From: Mangifera indica
Lineage: Eukaryota; Streptophyta; Magnoliopsida; Sapindales; Anacardiaceae
Direction of reading: 5' to 3'
Assembly (NCBI RefSeq): GCF_011075055.1
Contig: NC_058145.1
Location: forward strand, 12,769,894-12,833,893
DNA length: 64,000 nt
Part shown: one piece after another, positions 50,401 to 63,361 of the stretch
Layout: the number at the start of each line of letters is the position of its first letter
Position numbering within the stretch: the stretch's first letter is position 1
Notes under the pieces: model-generated
The model's input: only the letters and a program-made list of their open reading frames with translations
What the model was told of the DNA's origin: nothing
The model's database searches: none
Made by a program: the position numbers and the translations under genes

Positions 50401-53400
50401 TACACAAACAACTTTTTTAAGAAGAGCGAAAGTTTGTTGTTTGATATGCACCATTATAATCACAATGTAGAAAAAAAATAATTGCACTTTAATCATAATT
50501 ATCAAAATTGAAGGAAACAATTCCAAGACAATACGAAATTGTTATAAAATGATATGAAAATTGTGAGAGTTATGATGAATATATACTCTTGTTTCATATT
50601 TATCTCTTTGGAAAGAGGCAATACCTTACCTAAGACTTCTTCTCGAACTACAAGTAGGGATAGCATCTGTTTGCTAATAACTTATTGCTCTTACGAATAT
50701 TATATCTACAAGTTTGATTGAAAAAAAAGTTGTCTAGATATGATATATCTGTATCTATTTGGACAGAAAATTCTTGGCCCAAAACAATCAGTGAAATTAA
50801 AAAAATGTGTTGTTTATTCATTCGGAAAAGAAGATAAAGATATAATACTTGGGATTCTTCCGTGGAAGAGTGATTATGACAACTTTGTTTTTCTTTTTTG
50901 GGGTGAAGTTATCCAAGTTATACATTTATAGCAAATCAAATGCATCAGCTGAATAGAACTGAACTATTTGTTGCATATATTTTCAAGTAGTTTCCTTCAC
51001 TTGATATGGGACTTTCATTAAAAGATGTTAGCAAAACATCACGTCTCTCTTCCACTAAATCATCACAGCACATAATTTTTGACTTTGAAAATAATCAAAA
51101 TATCTCATCCATTAAGAGATTGACTCACTCACCTGCATGATTAACTAATAATGAAATTTTATAATATTAAAATTTCCATTGAATATTTAAAAATATTATT
51201 TGGTCACAAGAATTAGGGAAATAACAACGCTACGAAGTTAACCTGGAGAGAAACCTTGGGGAAAGTAGAGAAATGGGCTGCATGGAGGCCTATTAAAACC
51301 GCATGATGTGGAGACAAACGGAAACTCTCAGCCAACGTCAATCTTTGCCATCAGATGCTGAAAGTAGGGGTTATAGTGCCACGTTAGGAAATGTAGGTCC
51401 CATTAGATACAATCTAATCCTACGGAATATATGGGAGTGATCTGGACGGTTGAAAATGATTGATACCAGAGCTACTACTATTTATCGACCCTTCGTTATC
51501 TTTGTATTATTGCATATGTATGCATGATGGATCATCCACCCGCACTTACTTTTCCACGATAAAGCATTTTCTCTATAGAAACTCCCACCATTTGTAATGA
51601 ATATTAGAATTTTCTAGGGATTCAATAACCTTTTTCTCCACGCTGTGGATGCATATAATATAATACTACATCATTATTCTCTTATGAGGGTTAAGTTATA
51701 CTTTTTTGTTTGGCTTGTAAATGATTTTAAACAAGGTGGGTTGCTGAGATTTTCTATCACTAATTAATATATGTAAATTAAAATTTTATATAAAATAAGT
51801 TACAGTAGTAATATTGAAAATCCATTACTAAATTTTAATATTCATTATAATGTAGGATAAAACAATTTTAAAGTAAAACTGTATATAAAAGATTTTTGAT
51901 GTGATTCAATCTGATAATTGAAAAACTCATATTCACGATATATTACTAATTGACATTAATACAATAAAGGATACCTCGAGAAGAATATGACTTTCGACAA
52001 AAATATAGTTGTGCATAAAACATCAAACGTATTTAATAGTGTAAAACCCTAAGGTGTTTTGATGTTTAACAAAAATAAGAAAAAATGAACTAATTTGTCT
52101 AAAGCATGTCTTAAGTCATGATCAAAGTGGACCTAAGTTGAAAATGGTAGGAAACATGCTTATACTTCTTGCATGTCCATTCATAGGCAAATGACAACAC
52201 GTCATAAGCATGTACAACCCATGAGTTTCAATTGTTTAAGGTTCAAAAATCTAAGTCACTTCGAAGTAACATGATGAACAACTTTTAATAAATTATGTAA
52301 AATCGTTAATATATTTATAGAGTCATTAATAATAAAAAAGTACTATTTACACATGCTTCATTCATTTCAAATGAGTCAATATGAAAAGGATGTCAAAAAA
52401 ATCACAAATGCCAATTTATGGTTCATGGGCGCCCATTCACAAGGCATTTCAATAATCATGCATCAAAATTTGGGACTAGTCCATGGGAATCCTAAAAGGC
52501 TATGAAGGCTTGTACATGTTTGCTGTACAAGCGTTCGCAAGTTTGGTGCCAAATGAACAGTTGATCACTGGGGATCTAACGAAAGTTGATTGCGTCTGAA
52601 AAGCGAATATTTTGGTCAGGAATGTCCTACTGAATGCCCGTTTGACAGTGCATTCTAATGAGAAAAGTGTCCCTTTTACATGTCACCGAGTTAAATCCTG
52701 TGTCCAATGGCTATTTCACTCATTCCACCTATGTAAACATGCACTTTGAGTTAGAAGAAGGTTAGAGAGGCCAATTTGATAAGCAGTACAATCACATAAC
52801 ATTACTATATTTCTTAGAACAACATAAATAATGATAAATACAGGAGACTGACAATATTAGTATGTCCGAAAGCGTTGCAGAATCACGAAAAAGATTACTT
52901 GACTTCTTTTAATTACAGCTTTGCGGGGATCTTAAAAATGATGTAAATGGAGACGACATCGAGAGGTCAAGTGGTCATCGTTCCAGCAAGAAGAAGAGAG
53001 GTTGGGCTGCAAAACCAGTGGTTGGCTGCGGCCTTAATTTTTCGACATGAAAACAGATCCTATGCCGAAACTTTACTTTCATATGCTTCTGACATCAATT
53101 AGAGGCTTTCTGCTTATTTTCTGTAGCATACATAACATGGCCTTGTATAGCATACCTTTATTTGAAGACTTTAAAAGAACAAGCATGCAGTTGTTTCTCC
53201 CATATTTACATGAAAGAGATAGTTTATTCCCAGTACTTCCATTACCGCTAAGAGCAACAAGAGAGTAAAAGTTTGATCGGTCTATTTTTCTCTCTAGATT
53301 CTTATCACAAAAAGTAGTGGGATACGATACCCAAGCAAAACATGAGTTGATGGGCCTGATTGATGGACCTTCGGTTCCCCTACCGCCATCTCCTAGGTCT

Positions 53401-54839
53401 GTTCAGCATTGGACCGCATCATTGCCACATCTGTGTCATTAAGCTATGACTTAACAACAATACCATGGGATTTCTCCGGTTAAGTGGAATTGTGCTGGCT
53501 CCAGTTGTAACATAGAAGCCGAGTTGACCGCAATGTTTTGAAATGGGTAAATCAATCATCAATCAGTTAAACATAATATTATTAAATTATTATATATTTT
53601 TTAAATATTATCAATCAGTTAAATATTATTAAATGGTTTAATTAGTTCAGTTTAATTTTAAAAATACTAAATAACGCTATAATTTATACTAGAATTATAG
53701 GACAAGGCTGTTGTGAAGTGGGAAATTGATGCTCTTTGACTTGGAATGGCATGTAGTCTTAAATTTTTAGGTTAATTTCAAACTAATAAATTGATGTTCC
53801 CTACCCTACTCCTCTCGTTCGCTTTTCTACAATTAGTTGTCAAGTAGGGCATCAATTGATTAGTTTGAAATTAACCGTAAAAGTTGAGAAAAAACATTAA
53901 TCCATTTTGTCAATTTCAAAAATATCTTTATTCATCAGGCATATCATTTCAGGTTGTTACGAGGTCATCCCTTTAAACACATCAAGGATATGGATTTTAA
54001 TAACTACCAAATGATTTTAAATTTGATGAGACCCTTCAGCGGCTATTAAAAGAAAAGTTTGAAACTGAATCTTATGTCACAACGGTCACCTAATAAAAAT
54101 ATTAATTATTTATTATATAAATGTAATGTAATCAATAAAAATAAAAATATTTATATAAAAATAAAAATTAATGCTGTAAAAGAAATGAAAGAAGAGGAAG
54201 AAGAAAAGGGAAAAACAAAAACAAAAACAAAAAGGAAAAGGTGTCTTTTTTTTTTAAAAAAAAAAAAATCTTTTTAAAAAAAAGTCGGGCTTAAGTGGGC
54301 CTGATTGGGCCGAACCATAAAACATAACCATAATCGTTCCGAATATCTAAACTCAATCAACATCCTCTTGTGCAAATTATTGTTACTTAAGCAGCAGGCT
54401 AAACCTCAATCCCTAATTATTATCATTAGTATTTTAATCCAATCTTTTATGACTTATCTTCTGTCTTAATCTTTCTATATAATAAATTTGTTTTAGACTC
54501 TTCCCCGAATATTTCTCACCAGTTAGTGGTTACGTCTAACTCAATTTTGTCGATATTGTTTGTGAATATCTCCAAGCTTCCTCGAAACTTCGTTATATTA
54601 CAAAAGAAAGAAATCCCATTTTTATATTGCCTTCCATGTGTCCTTTTGCATCAGAAATTTATTGAAGAGAAAATGTAAATTATTATATGTATCTCTTTAA
54701 ACCAATGTTTTTAACATTGAATTATTGATTGAACTGGCTATTTTATTGATTTTTTATTGGACTAATTTAATTGAATAATTAATTAATTTAATTTATTATC
54801 AAATTATTATATATTTTTTAATCAACAAAATTATATATA
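47430..54839. other. Long gene-poor stretch
   Basis: I found no exon chain or protein family here. Minus-strand frames at 47735-48600 and the ORFs at 49842-50126, 50740-50931 and 53047-53268 show no motif I know. 51230-51480 is GC-richer with GTGCCACGTTAGG and GATCTGGACGG strings and may be regulatory. Poly-purine and poly-T tracts occur near 54180-54290. Confidence 0.35.
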
Positions 54840-54990
54840 TCAATTTTTAGTATACAAATACGCATATCTTTATATATATCATTATGTGATTAAATGAGTT
54901 TTAATTAAAGATTAAATAATGCTCAATCATATGATAACACATGTAAGTACATACATGTTTATGTACCCAAAATAGGTACATATGGTTTAA
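54840..54990. mobile_element. Palindromic AT-rich MITE
   Basis: TATACAAATACGCATATC arm and TACCCAAAATAGGTACATAT arm around GCTCAATCATATGATAACAC. Same family as 46600-46745. Confidence 0.55.
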
Positions 54991-56666
54991 CTCTTTTTTA
55001 ATAGTATTAAACATTTATCATATTTTTTACACGTAAAACATATAAAATATAATTTTAAATATGATAATTAAATAATTAACACTTCATTATATAGATAAAA
55101 AAAACTAATTACAGATTTTGTCGTTAATTCAATTAAGATTTTATAAATTATAACTTTTTTAAGTTTTAATAAGGCAAAAATTATATAGTATTACATAAAC
55201 CTTGTTTTGATAGTTTTAAATAATTTTTTGTAATTCAATGGGTTTATAGCGTTAATTTAGCTAATTTTAAATAAATTAATATTTATATATAAAGGTCATA
55301 TCGAATTATAAAATCAAATTGAATTATAAATTGATTTACTATTTAACTAACTGAATCCATCAGTTCAATCTAGTTTTAAAAATAATACTTTTAAAGTCCA
55401 CCAACTTAAGCTACCTCATTTTATGGGTAATTAGGGGAGAAGTCAAAGTCTTAAATACCCTTCTGTTTTTACAGAATTCTAACACAGAAAGGGTGGTTGA
55501 GATAGAATTTTATTTTCACTGAAATTGCAAGATTTTGCCACAGCTTAGTTGGAAAGAACCGAAAAAACAAAAATGGCATCAACACACAAGTCTTTCAGGT
55601 TTAAATGAAAATGGACCCAATGGACCCAATGGACCACTTTGTTCGTCTGAAAACAAGTCCTAAATGTGGGCAACGTTGAAAACCAATAACATAATGCTTT
55701 ATGAATCAACCAATGGTAAAATGAATCTCACAAAAAAACTTTACCTTTAAATTGTGCTCACTGAAATTCTTCTATACGTTGGAGCAGCACTATCTTTGAA
55801 ACGTTCATATTCTTGGATCAATTCAAATTTGAAATTTTCCGCAGAAAGGATTGACACTTGACAATGGGGGCAACTTTTTAGCAGAATCGCGTGACGATAA
55901 TGACATTTCTTGTTGTTTAGGTAAAACTTCATAAACTTATTCACAACTTAGCGAGTCTTTCCACTTTGTAATCTTTTATTGATTATGACTTTCTTATAAA
56001 GCAAATATTAAATGCTCCCTTCTTTCTAAAGCATAAGTTTTCCCAGTTCTTTTATATTATATTCATTGCAAATTCAATTTTTTAAGGTAGATGTGAATTG
56101 TCTTTGTGCCCAAAACGCAGGAATTTTATAAATGGATCCCTGTATCAACTGCGGTTTAACGAACACAGTTGAGTTGACAAGTAAAAGGAAAAGAGGGAAG
56201 GCATAAATTTCCAACTTTAATCAGCCAAAGAGGAAAAGGGAAAGTTAATTTTTTTGTTTTTTAATTTTTGAAAGTCGAGCTTTCAACTGCTCATCTTTTA
56301 ACCTAAATTTGTTGGCATATTAAGCTTTTCCAGGCCCCAGCAGCCGCAGATGAACAGGGATTCCTAATGTTTGATTAGCTGTATAACATTTTGAGTTTCA
56401 CCGCGTAGTAAGGGCCATCAAAGATCAATCTACCATAATCTATGCCGCATGTAAAGTCTTTTACTAATTACCCAACAATGTTTAGCAGTACAGAGTGGTC
56501 ACAGCTAATTGAACCTAACAAAAATAAGAAGAAGATGAAAAAAGAGCAGCGGATTTTCAGAGAAGAAGCTCAGATTAATAAACAAGTGTCTTGAAAAACT
56601 AATTGACAAAATCAAAAGAATAAACAGAAGCCATTTCATGTCAATTATGTAAGGGGATGAACCTAA
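54991..56666. other. Gene-free stretch and 3' flank of the membrane-protein gene
   Basis: AT-rich; the ORF at 55747-55944 is not recognisable. The last ~150 bp are likely the 3' UTR of the minus-strand gene at 56667. Confidence 0.35.
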
Positions 56667-57584
56667 TTAGGAAGAACGGGCTTCTTTCTTGTCCAGTGGT
56701 CTAAATGTTGTTGGTGAAGTCGCCAATGGAAGTATCTGAGAAGTGCTTGAAGGGAATTGTGGTAAATGTTGGCCGACAATGAACTTTAGAAAAGACCCCT
56801 CTAGTTTCTCTTCTGTACGACCCAATGTTGAAGTGTTAAGAGCTTTAACACTAGAATCTTGAAGAACTGGACTCTCTTGTTTAGTAATCTTTTTCCCAGC
56901 TTCGTCCATTAATAATCTTTTCAGCAGTTTCTCCTCAGCATCTCTCAAAAACTTGAACGTTGGAGGAGGGGAAGATTTCAATCTGCTCAAGTCTGCTTCT
57001 CCTGAAGATTCAAAGAGAGGGTTGTATCCACAATGGTGATAACAATCCAAAGGAGACTTGAGTGGTGAAGAAGCCAAAGGAGTTAAAAATGGGGAGTCAA
57101 CAGTAACTAAAAGATCACTCAAGCTTTTTGTTCTTGAGCCTTTTCTGCTTCTATCGCCTCTAGATTTCCCATCATCAGACTCCATATCTTCCTTTGTCTC
57201 CTCTTTGATTGTGAAAAGGAATCTAGGAGGACCAGCAAGATTGTGAATTCTCATGAGCTCTGCAACTTCACCTTCTTCTCCTACAGCTTTTAGTAGTAAA
57301 TCTTTGCTTGTCCCTAATTCAGGGTCTGGTTCATGGCCATTAGCAACTGGAGGGCCTGTCTCTCTATCTTGATGAGTATTAGTACTATGCAAAGAAGGGG
57401 GCTTTTTCCAGCAGAAAAGTTGAATTAACTCCTTTGCATAGTTGCTGTAGTCAGCTTCTATCTCTTCTCCCTGTGTGATTCTCTTCTTCCACCATAGCAC
57501 ATAGTATAACTCTGCAAAAAGAGCTAAGAGAAGGCAGCCAAACACCAGGCTCAAACCAATACCCAAGCCACTGAAAGATGTCAT
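56667..57584 (-). CDS. Conserved plant single-pass membrane protein of unknown function (about 305 aa)
   Basis: Intronless frame. The ATG at 57584 gives MTSFSGLGIGLSLVFGCLLL followed by ALFAELYYVLWWKK: an uncharged ~22-residue membrane segment at about 5-30 with a basic KKR directly after it. An upstream ATG at 57602 would add six residues (MNLKAK); I prefer the inner start because it puts the hydrophobic segment at the very N-terminus, as I recall for related plant proteins. The rest is hydrophilic and probably cytosolic, with GPPRFLFTIKEETKEDMESD, YNPLFESSGEADLSRLKSSP and PPTFKFLRDAEEKLLKRLL as the likely conserved blocks, plus Ser/Pro-rich linkers. No enzyme motif is visible. I recognise it as a plant-only uncharacterised family, but can give no function. 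Confidence 0.85.
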   Translation of the reverse strand: MTSFSGLGIGLSLVFGCLLLALFAELYYVLWWKKRITQGEEIEADYSNYAKELIQLFCWKKPPSLHSTNTHQDRETGPPVANGHEPDPELGTSKDLLLKAVGEEGEVAELMRIHNLAGPPRFLFTIKEETKEDMESDDGKSRGDRSRKGSRTKSLSDLLVTVDSPFLTPLASSPLKSPLDCYHHCGYNPLFESSGEADLSRLKSSPPPTFKFLRDAEEKLLKRLLMDEAGKKITKQESPVLQDSSVKALNTSTLGRTEEKLEGSFLKFIVGQHLPQFPSSTSQILPLATSPTTFRPLDKKEARSS

Positions 57585-57859
57585 TTTTGCCTTCAAATTC
57601 ACATCCCAGTAACAAATACTCTTGGTTTTTGAAAATTGTTCAAGAGATTTACACCAAATCCCAGAAACAAACTCACATAAAAAATCACACTTTTTGAGGA
57701 AAATGAAGAACCCAGATGGCAGTAACTACAATACACAATTAATTACTTTGCTAGAGGACAACAAAGAACTAAAACTCTCACCTGAAATAACCTTCTATTG
57801 CTGCAATTTCACATCCTCGTTTGACGAATGAAGTTTCATTAATGGTAAGGCATTGAGGA

Positions 57860-57861
<2 letters not shown>

Positions 57862-57902
<41 letters not shown>
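57862..57902. repeat. (AT)n microsatellite in the 5' flank of the membrane-protein gene
   Basis: About 40 bp of AT dinucleotides roughly 280 bp upstream of the start codon. Confidence 0.95.
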
Positions 57903-57905
<3 letters not shown>

Positions 57906-59929
57906 CCTACAACACACGATACAAGGAATCTGGGCTTTTATGGAAATTCAGTACATACAAAGACAAAAAAAAAAAACCCTTACAAATTAAAAAAAAAAAA
58001 AAAACAGAAACCCGGAACCACAAACAGTGCATATCCAATGAAAGTAAAAACTTAGCTAATAAACAATAGAATTTGAAAAAGTTGAAATTGATTTGTAAAT
58101 TGGGTATAAAAAACAAAGAGCTGAAAAAGATAGACTCATGATTGGGAGATGGACAATTCTTGTAGAAGAGGCGTGTAGAGTGTAGCAATGGTTGGAGAGC
58201 AGCTCACATGGGCTAGCAAAGCGACTGTGCTTATAAAATGGAAAATAAAATAAAGGGCAGTGATTGCATCACCCACGCGGTTGATCAGTGGCAGCCTAAT
58301 TGGCAAAATAGGGTTTAGAAGAAGACAGTGACAAAAGAACACACGTCAAGATCTTAGCTGGTGTATTACTTGGTAAAATATGTCAAGATAAGGTGTGATC
58401 ATCAGCTGTAATCAAGCTTTTATAAAGCTTGCTTTTAGGCAACAACAATGGCAATCAATATGTTAGTGTGTGAAATGTCTTAAAGGTGCAAATGAGGGGC
58501 GGTGTCATATGAACATATGTGAATGTTTTTGGATCCTTTTTAACTTTTTCTTATGCTTTGGTTGTATATAATAAGTTATTGATACCTTGTGTTGATTCTT
58601 ACTTAAAGAAAGACAAACATTTATATTCCAATATTACCCCTCTATTTTTTTACTATTGTGGATTTTTAATCAATTGCCTAATAGGAGAGAACAAAGATTA
58701 AAATATTAAGAGTCATTTTATACAATAAAATTACTTTTGACTTGTGATATAATGTCTTTTTTATCTTAGATTAGGAAATATATATATATCAATATACGTG
58801 CTCTTTGATTTGAAAAAAAAAAAAAAGAGGGAAGGAGAAGGATTAACTTCCTCATCTCCTTGACACTTATTAAAAAACCCTATAAAATTGTAGAATACAC
58901 TTTATAAATATCAAAAAGTCTCTAAAATCTCTTAATATTGTTAATTTTTTAAATTTAGGTGAAATAGTTTTAACTATCTTTGAAGGTAGTAATAAACAGA
59001 TTAGGTGGAATAGATCTTAATGCAATCCATTCAACCGATGTGTCAGCCAAGCTAGGGCCACCATTTGACGAGCCTTTATGTTTGGTTGGCCCGACAAAAA
59101 CTTGAGGCCCAAGACAACCTAGGGCCCCATGGTTGTGTTCTCATGGCCCTTAGCAAGCCGATCTGGATGTTTGTACAGGCTAGGCCACCAATTTTAAATT
59201 TTTTTAAATATGCAATGCTATGTGTATCTGTTTTTTGTATATAATTTATGTATATAGTAATATATTATCATATAATTAAGTGATTTTAAAATATGTGTCA
59301 TCATATGATAAAAAAACATCCAATTACATGATGACATCTCATCTGTGTATATAAATTATGTATAAAAATAGGTACACATAATTTTATTGTTTTTAAATAG
59401 GTTGCAGTGGAATGATTCACTATTCTTACACCAAGCCTCCAGACATGATACACAATTTTGTGGATCATGTTTAAAAAAATAATAATAAAAGATTTGCCTG
59501 TGCCATGGGCCCGTAGAGCCCCTTGTCTACCTCATGGGTGAATGAAATAAATGTGGAAAGGATTCTACTTTAGATTGGGCTAACGAGCAGAAAAGTCTGG
59601 CAGATTGAGAAGAGTAGGGTCCACTCCATGCAAAAACAGCGCAAGGCCGTAAATTAAGCGGAGTAAAAATCATAAGCGTGGCCCATGATGTGTGCAATAA
59701 GAAGGGTCAAGTGGAGCCCCTGAAGAGATGGAATCCATGATCATGAGGCGCCTAATCATATGATTTGATTTGGGCTGATAGTCCAATCATGCATACTTAT
59801 CCTATTGTGTTTGTAGCGATTGACGATTGAGCAATACGGCGAAAGTCTTCAGCAAACTAGGACCTGCATGATTTAGAAACGTTGACACTTCGACTGCATT
59901 AGGTAAGATGCAGTTGAGGATTTATATGA
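57903..59929. other. Gene-free stretch
   Basis: 5' flank of the membrane-protein gene, then AT-rich DNA. 59030-59180 has GGCCC-rich strings (GGTTGGCCCGACAAAAAC, GGGCCCCATGG) like a decayed dispersed repeat, followed by a palindromic MITE. No coding sequence supported. Confidence 0.35.
59210..59395. mobile_element. Palindromic AT-rich MITE
   Basis: Arms GCTATGTGTATCTGTTTTTT and AAAATAGGTACACATAATTT around CATCATATGATAAAAAAACA and ACATGATGACATCTCAT. Both halves of the palindrome are still readable. Confidence 0.6.
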
Positions 59930-60328
59930 ATGGACACTCACGGTAGAGAAAGCGTCCATTTCCATTTAGTGTTTGATAAGGGGTTTGTTCGATATCACAG
60001 AATGCAGTGGAAGCATTGTAGTGGCATTTCAAATCCACAATGTGTGCATAGAATGAGGTTGTTTCATCTTCAAATCTCAAGGGTCTTCGATGAAGAAAAG
60101 CAAGAGAGATGGATGGAACTTACAAGTAGGCATTTGAATTTCCCAGTCCCACGCGAGGCTGGTGAATTTTCTTCATGGATGAATCTTCCCAACACTGAAT
60201 TTGAGCTGGAAAGACCTGACCCAACATCAAAGAGTGGTGCCGAGATACGCCTCAGCAATCTCTTTCATCTTTGTGAGAACCATCGAGGAAATTTCCGGGT
60301 TCTTAAAGACCTCACCCGAAAAAATTAA
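59930..60328 (+). pseudogene. Chimeric ORF: unknown coding-like segment joined to an antisense HSC70 fragment
   Basis: A 132-codon open frame. The section at about 60085-60235 reads like real protein (VFDEEKQERWMELTSRHLNF, then GEFSSWMNLPNTEFELERPD), but I do not recognise the family. From 60233 to 60295 the DNA is a near-exact copy (two mismatches in 63 bp) of 62291-62353 in the HSC70 gene, in the same plus-strand direction, so antisense to HSC70 coding. The frame through it is therefore not an HSC70 protein. This looks like assembled gene fragments rather than a working gene. Confidence 0.35.
60233..60295. repeat. 63-bp duplicated fragment of the HSC70 second exon
   Basis: Matches 62291-62353 from AGTGGTGCC through TACGCCTCAGCAATCTCTTT to ATCGAGGAAATTTC, with two substitutions (G for T, G for A). 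On the minus strand it corresponds to the codons for [19 protein letters not shown]. Direct orientation, about 2.06 kb from its source. Confidence 0.92.
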
Positions 60329-60767
60329 ATGCTTTATGATTTTGGTTCAAATTTGTCAACTCGGCCTATGAGCCAACGTAGTTTCTCGTTATTATTATTT
60401 GTTAACACAAATTTTTAACATCTCGTCCTCTTCCTTTTAGTGGCGCCTTTTCGGTTTGATACCTTGATTCGGTTACATTAAACCTCAACAAATCAAAATG
60501 AACTTGAATTTATTCTTGTTTAATCCGGCCGAAATAAGAAAGTTTTATAGAGGGTAATGAGACAATTTTGTGCAGCATATCCATTGCTTCCTGGAATAAA
60601 ACAGTAAAGGCAAAACAAAGGATTGAAAGGATAAAGATGACAATACTAGAAAGAAAAAACACCTAAAAACAGGCCACATCACATTAATCCCAACACCAGG
60701 TACCCGAAATTCACAACAAAAAATTGAAGACAACATATCAACTAGCCATACGGTCAAATCCCATTTC

Positions 60768-63128
60768 TTAATCCACTTCCTCAATCTTGGGGCCAGCACC
60801 GCTTCCACCACCAACAGAAGGACCATCCTCGTCCATGCCTCCACCCATATCACCACCAGCTCCCTGATACATCTTAGCAATTATTGGGTTACAGATGCTC
60901 TCCAGTTCTTTCATCTTGTCTTCGAACTCATCTGCCTCGGCAAGCTGGTTTCCATCAAGCCAATGAATAGCCTCATCAATGGCATCTTCAATCTTCTTCT
61001 TGTCCGCAGCTGGAAGCTTTGCACTGATCTTCTCATCCTTAATAGTGTTCCTCATGTTGTAGGCGTAGTTCTCAAGAGCATTCTTAGCCTCCACTTTCTT
61101 CTTGTGCTCCTCGTCCTCTGCCTTGTATTTCTCTGCTTCTTGCACCATCTTCTCAATTTCTTCCTTGGAGAGTCTACCCTTGTCATTTGTAATAGTTATC
61201 TTGTTCTTCTGTCCGGTGGTTTTATCCTCGGCAGAGACATTTAAAATGCCATTAGCATCAATGTCAAAGCAGACATTGATTTGTGGAACTCCCCTTGGAG
61301 CAGGTGGAATGCCGGAAAGCTCAAACTTACCCAGCAGGTTGTTGTCTCGGGTTCTTGATCGCTCACCCTCATACACCTGAATCAACACACCGGGCTGGTT
61401 ATCAGAGTAGGTGGAGAACACCTGTTCCTTCTTTGTGGGGATGGTGGTGTTCCTCGGAATCAGTACGGTCATAACTCCACCAGCAGTCTCCAAACCAAGA
61501 GACAGTGGTGTGACATCAAGCAACAACAGATCCTGCACCTTCTCGTTACCCTCACCGCTTAAGATAGCAGCCTGAACAGCCGCACCATATGCAACGGCCT
61601 CGTCAGGGTTGATGCTTTTGCAGAGCTCCTTCCCATTGAAAAAATCCTGTAGCAATTGCTGAACCTTAGGAATCCTCGTAGACCCACCAACAAGAACCAC
61701 ATCATGGACACTGCTCTTGTCCATTTTGGCATCCCTCAAACACTTCTCTACAGGATCCATACACTTCCTGAACAAGTCCATGTTCAGCTCCTCAAATCTA
61801 GCTCGGGTAATAGTTGTGTAAAAGTCGATACCCTCATACAAAGAATCGATTTCAATAGTAGTCTGTGCAGTAGATGATAAAGTTCTCTTAGCTCTTTCAC
61901 AGGCAGTTCTCAACCTTCTTAAGGCCCTGGGGTTACCGCTAATATCCTTCTTATTTTTCCTCTTAAATTCTTGAACAAAATGGTTCACCATTCTATTATC
62001 AAAATCTTCACCACCCAAGTGAGTGTCACCAGCAGTGGCTTTTACCTCAAAAATACCCTCTTCGATGGTCAAAAGAGATACATCAAATGTACCGCCACCA
62101 AGATCAAAGATGAGCACATTCTTTTCACCAGAACTACCAGCCTTTTTGTCAAGCCCATAAGCGATGGCAGCGGCAGTTGGCTCATTGATAATACGCATCA
62201 CATTAAGACCAGAAATAACACCAGCGTCTTTCGTGGCTTGACGCTGTGAATCATTGAAGTAGGCAGGCACTGTAACGACTGCATTCTTAATAGTGGTGCC
62301 TAGATACGCCTCAGCAATCTCTTTCATCTTTATGAGAACCATCGAGGAAATTTCTTCCGCGGAAAACTGCTTCTCTTCACCCTTATAATTGACAACAATC
62401 ATGGGCTTGTCACCAGGACCTGCAATGACCTTGAATGGCCATAGTTTCACGTCAGCCTGTACTGAAGGATCAGTGAACCGTCTTCCAATCAAACGCTTGG
62501 CATCTGCATATCATCCAATCCACCGATTCAGTCAAAGTATGATTCTAAATTAGCAATCACTCACACGACACGCTGATCTATTTGGATCATCAAAACTACG
62601 GAGACAGCGTTTAAAAAAAAAGCTCAAGCTTGTATAATATTTTCGAATTGTCTTCATATTATGAAAATAAATCAACTCTAACGAAACTATTTAGTCTTCG
62701 GTTTTTCTACATGAAGGTTTCCAGTACAATCCCAAAATCATCCTAATTATAATAAACAAATTTATTTTCCTCAGCTAATTTATTTCCTAATTTTTAATAT
62801 TCGCACTATAACGCCGTGAATATATTCTAATCTTCTATAAAAGATCAAAACATAAAAAATAAAATAAAATACAATTCGCGGCCAAAAACTCAGAAGTAGT
62901 AATTGAAAACGTACCAAAGACGGTGTTGGTTGGGTTCATGGCGACTTGATTTTTAGCCGCATCACCGATCAGACGCTCGGTGTCGGTGAAAGCAACGTAT
63001 GAAGGCGTCGTTCTGTTACCCTGATCATTAGCAATAATCTCCACTCGATCGTGTTGCCAAACACCGACGCAAGAGTAAGTCGTCCCCAAATCAATTCCAA
63101 TAGCAGGACCGTCTCCTTTACCAGCCAT
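60768..63128 (-). CDS. HSC70: Cytosolic heat shock cognate 70 kDa protein (HSC70, 649 aa)
   Basis: Exon 1 is 63128-62915 and exon 2 is 62503-60768; the intron after codon 71 (TTT G|GTACG...GCAG|AT GCC) is at the position conserved in plant cytosolic HSC70 genes. The protein starts [20 protein letters not shown] and carries the three HSP70 signatures: [10 protein letters not shown] (about 10-20), [14 protein letters not shown] (about 200) and [17 protein letters not shown] (about 335). The substrate-binding domain and the GGMDEDG-rich lid follow, ending in GPKIEEVD, the cytosolic TPR-cochaperone tail. It folds and refolds proteins using ATP with J-proteins and exchange factors, and works with HSP90. 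Full length and intact. A perfect HSE and a TATA box lie upstream, so it is probably heat-inducible in addition to basal expression. Confidence 0.98.
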
Positions 63129-63243
63129 CGCTCACCAAAAATCACAAACAAAAACTCGAGAAAAGAAAATTCGCAGTATTTGATAGCTTCGCTTTTTGTG
63201 TGTGTTATTTCACTTCCTATGCAAACTGAGACGCAGGGCAATG

Positions 63244-63252
63244 TTTATAAAT
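63244..63252 (-). promoter_or_regulatory. TATA box of the HSC70 gene
   Basis: Minus-strand ATTTATAAA, about 115-125 bp upstream of the ATG and next to the heat shock element; a fitting distance for a ~90-nt leader. Confidence 0.7.
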
Positions 63253-63264
63253 GAAATTTGATTT

Positions 63265-63277
63265 TTCTGGAAGGTTC
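63265..63277. promoter_or_regulatory. Perfect triple heat shock element
   Basis: TTC-TG-GAA-GG-TTC: three alternating nTTCn/nGAAn modules with exact 2-bp spacing, about 12 bp upstream of the TATA box. This is the consensus binding site of a heat shock factor trimer. Confidence 0.88.
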
Positions 63278-63361
63278 TGATTGTGGAGTGTGAACCGTTG
63301 GATTAAAATTTAGTTTGTGACAGGCAGGTCTCTCCAGCTTTCTTTTTGGTTTTCCAGTGTG

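Noticed and set aside
54059..54277. Lys/Glu-rich 72-residue ORF
   Set aside because: Encoded by purine-rich low-complexity DNA; chance ORF.
60963..62249. Several 60-93-residue plus-strand ORFs
   Set aside because: They are antisense shadows of the HSC70 coding sequence, a common effect of its codon use.
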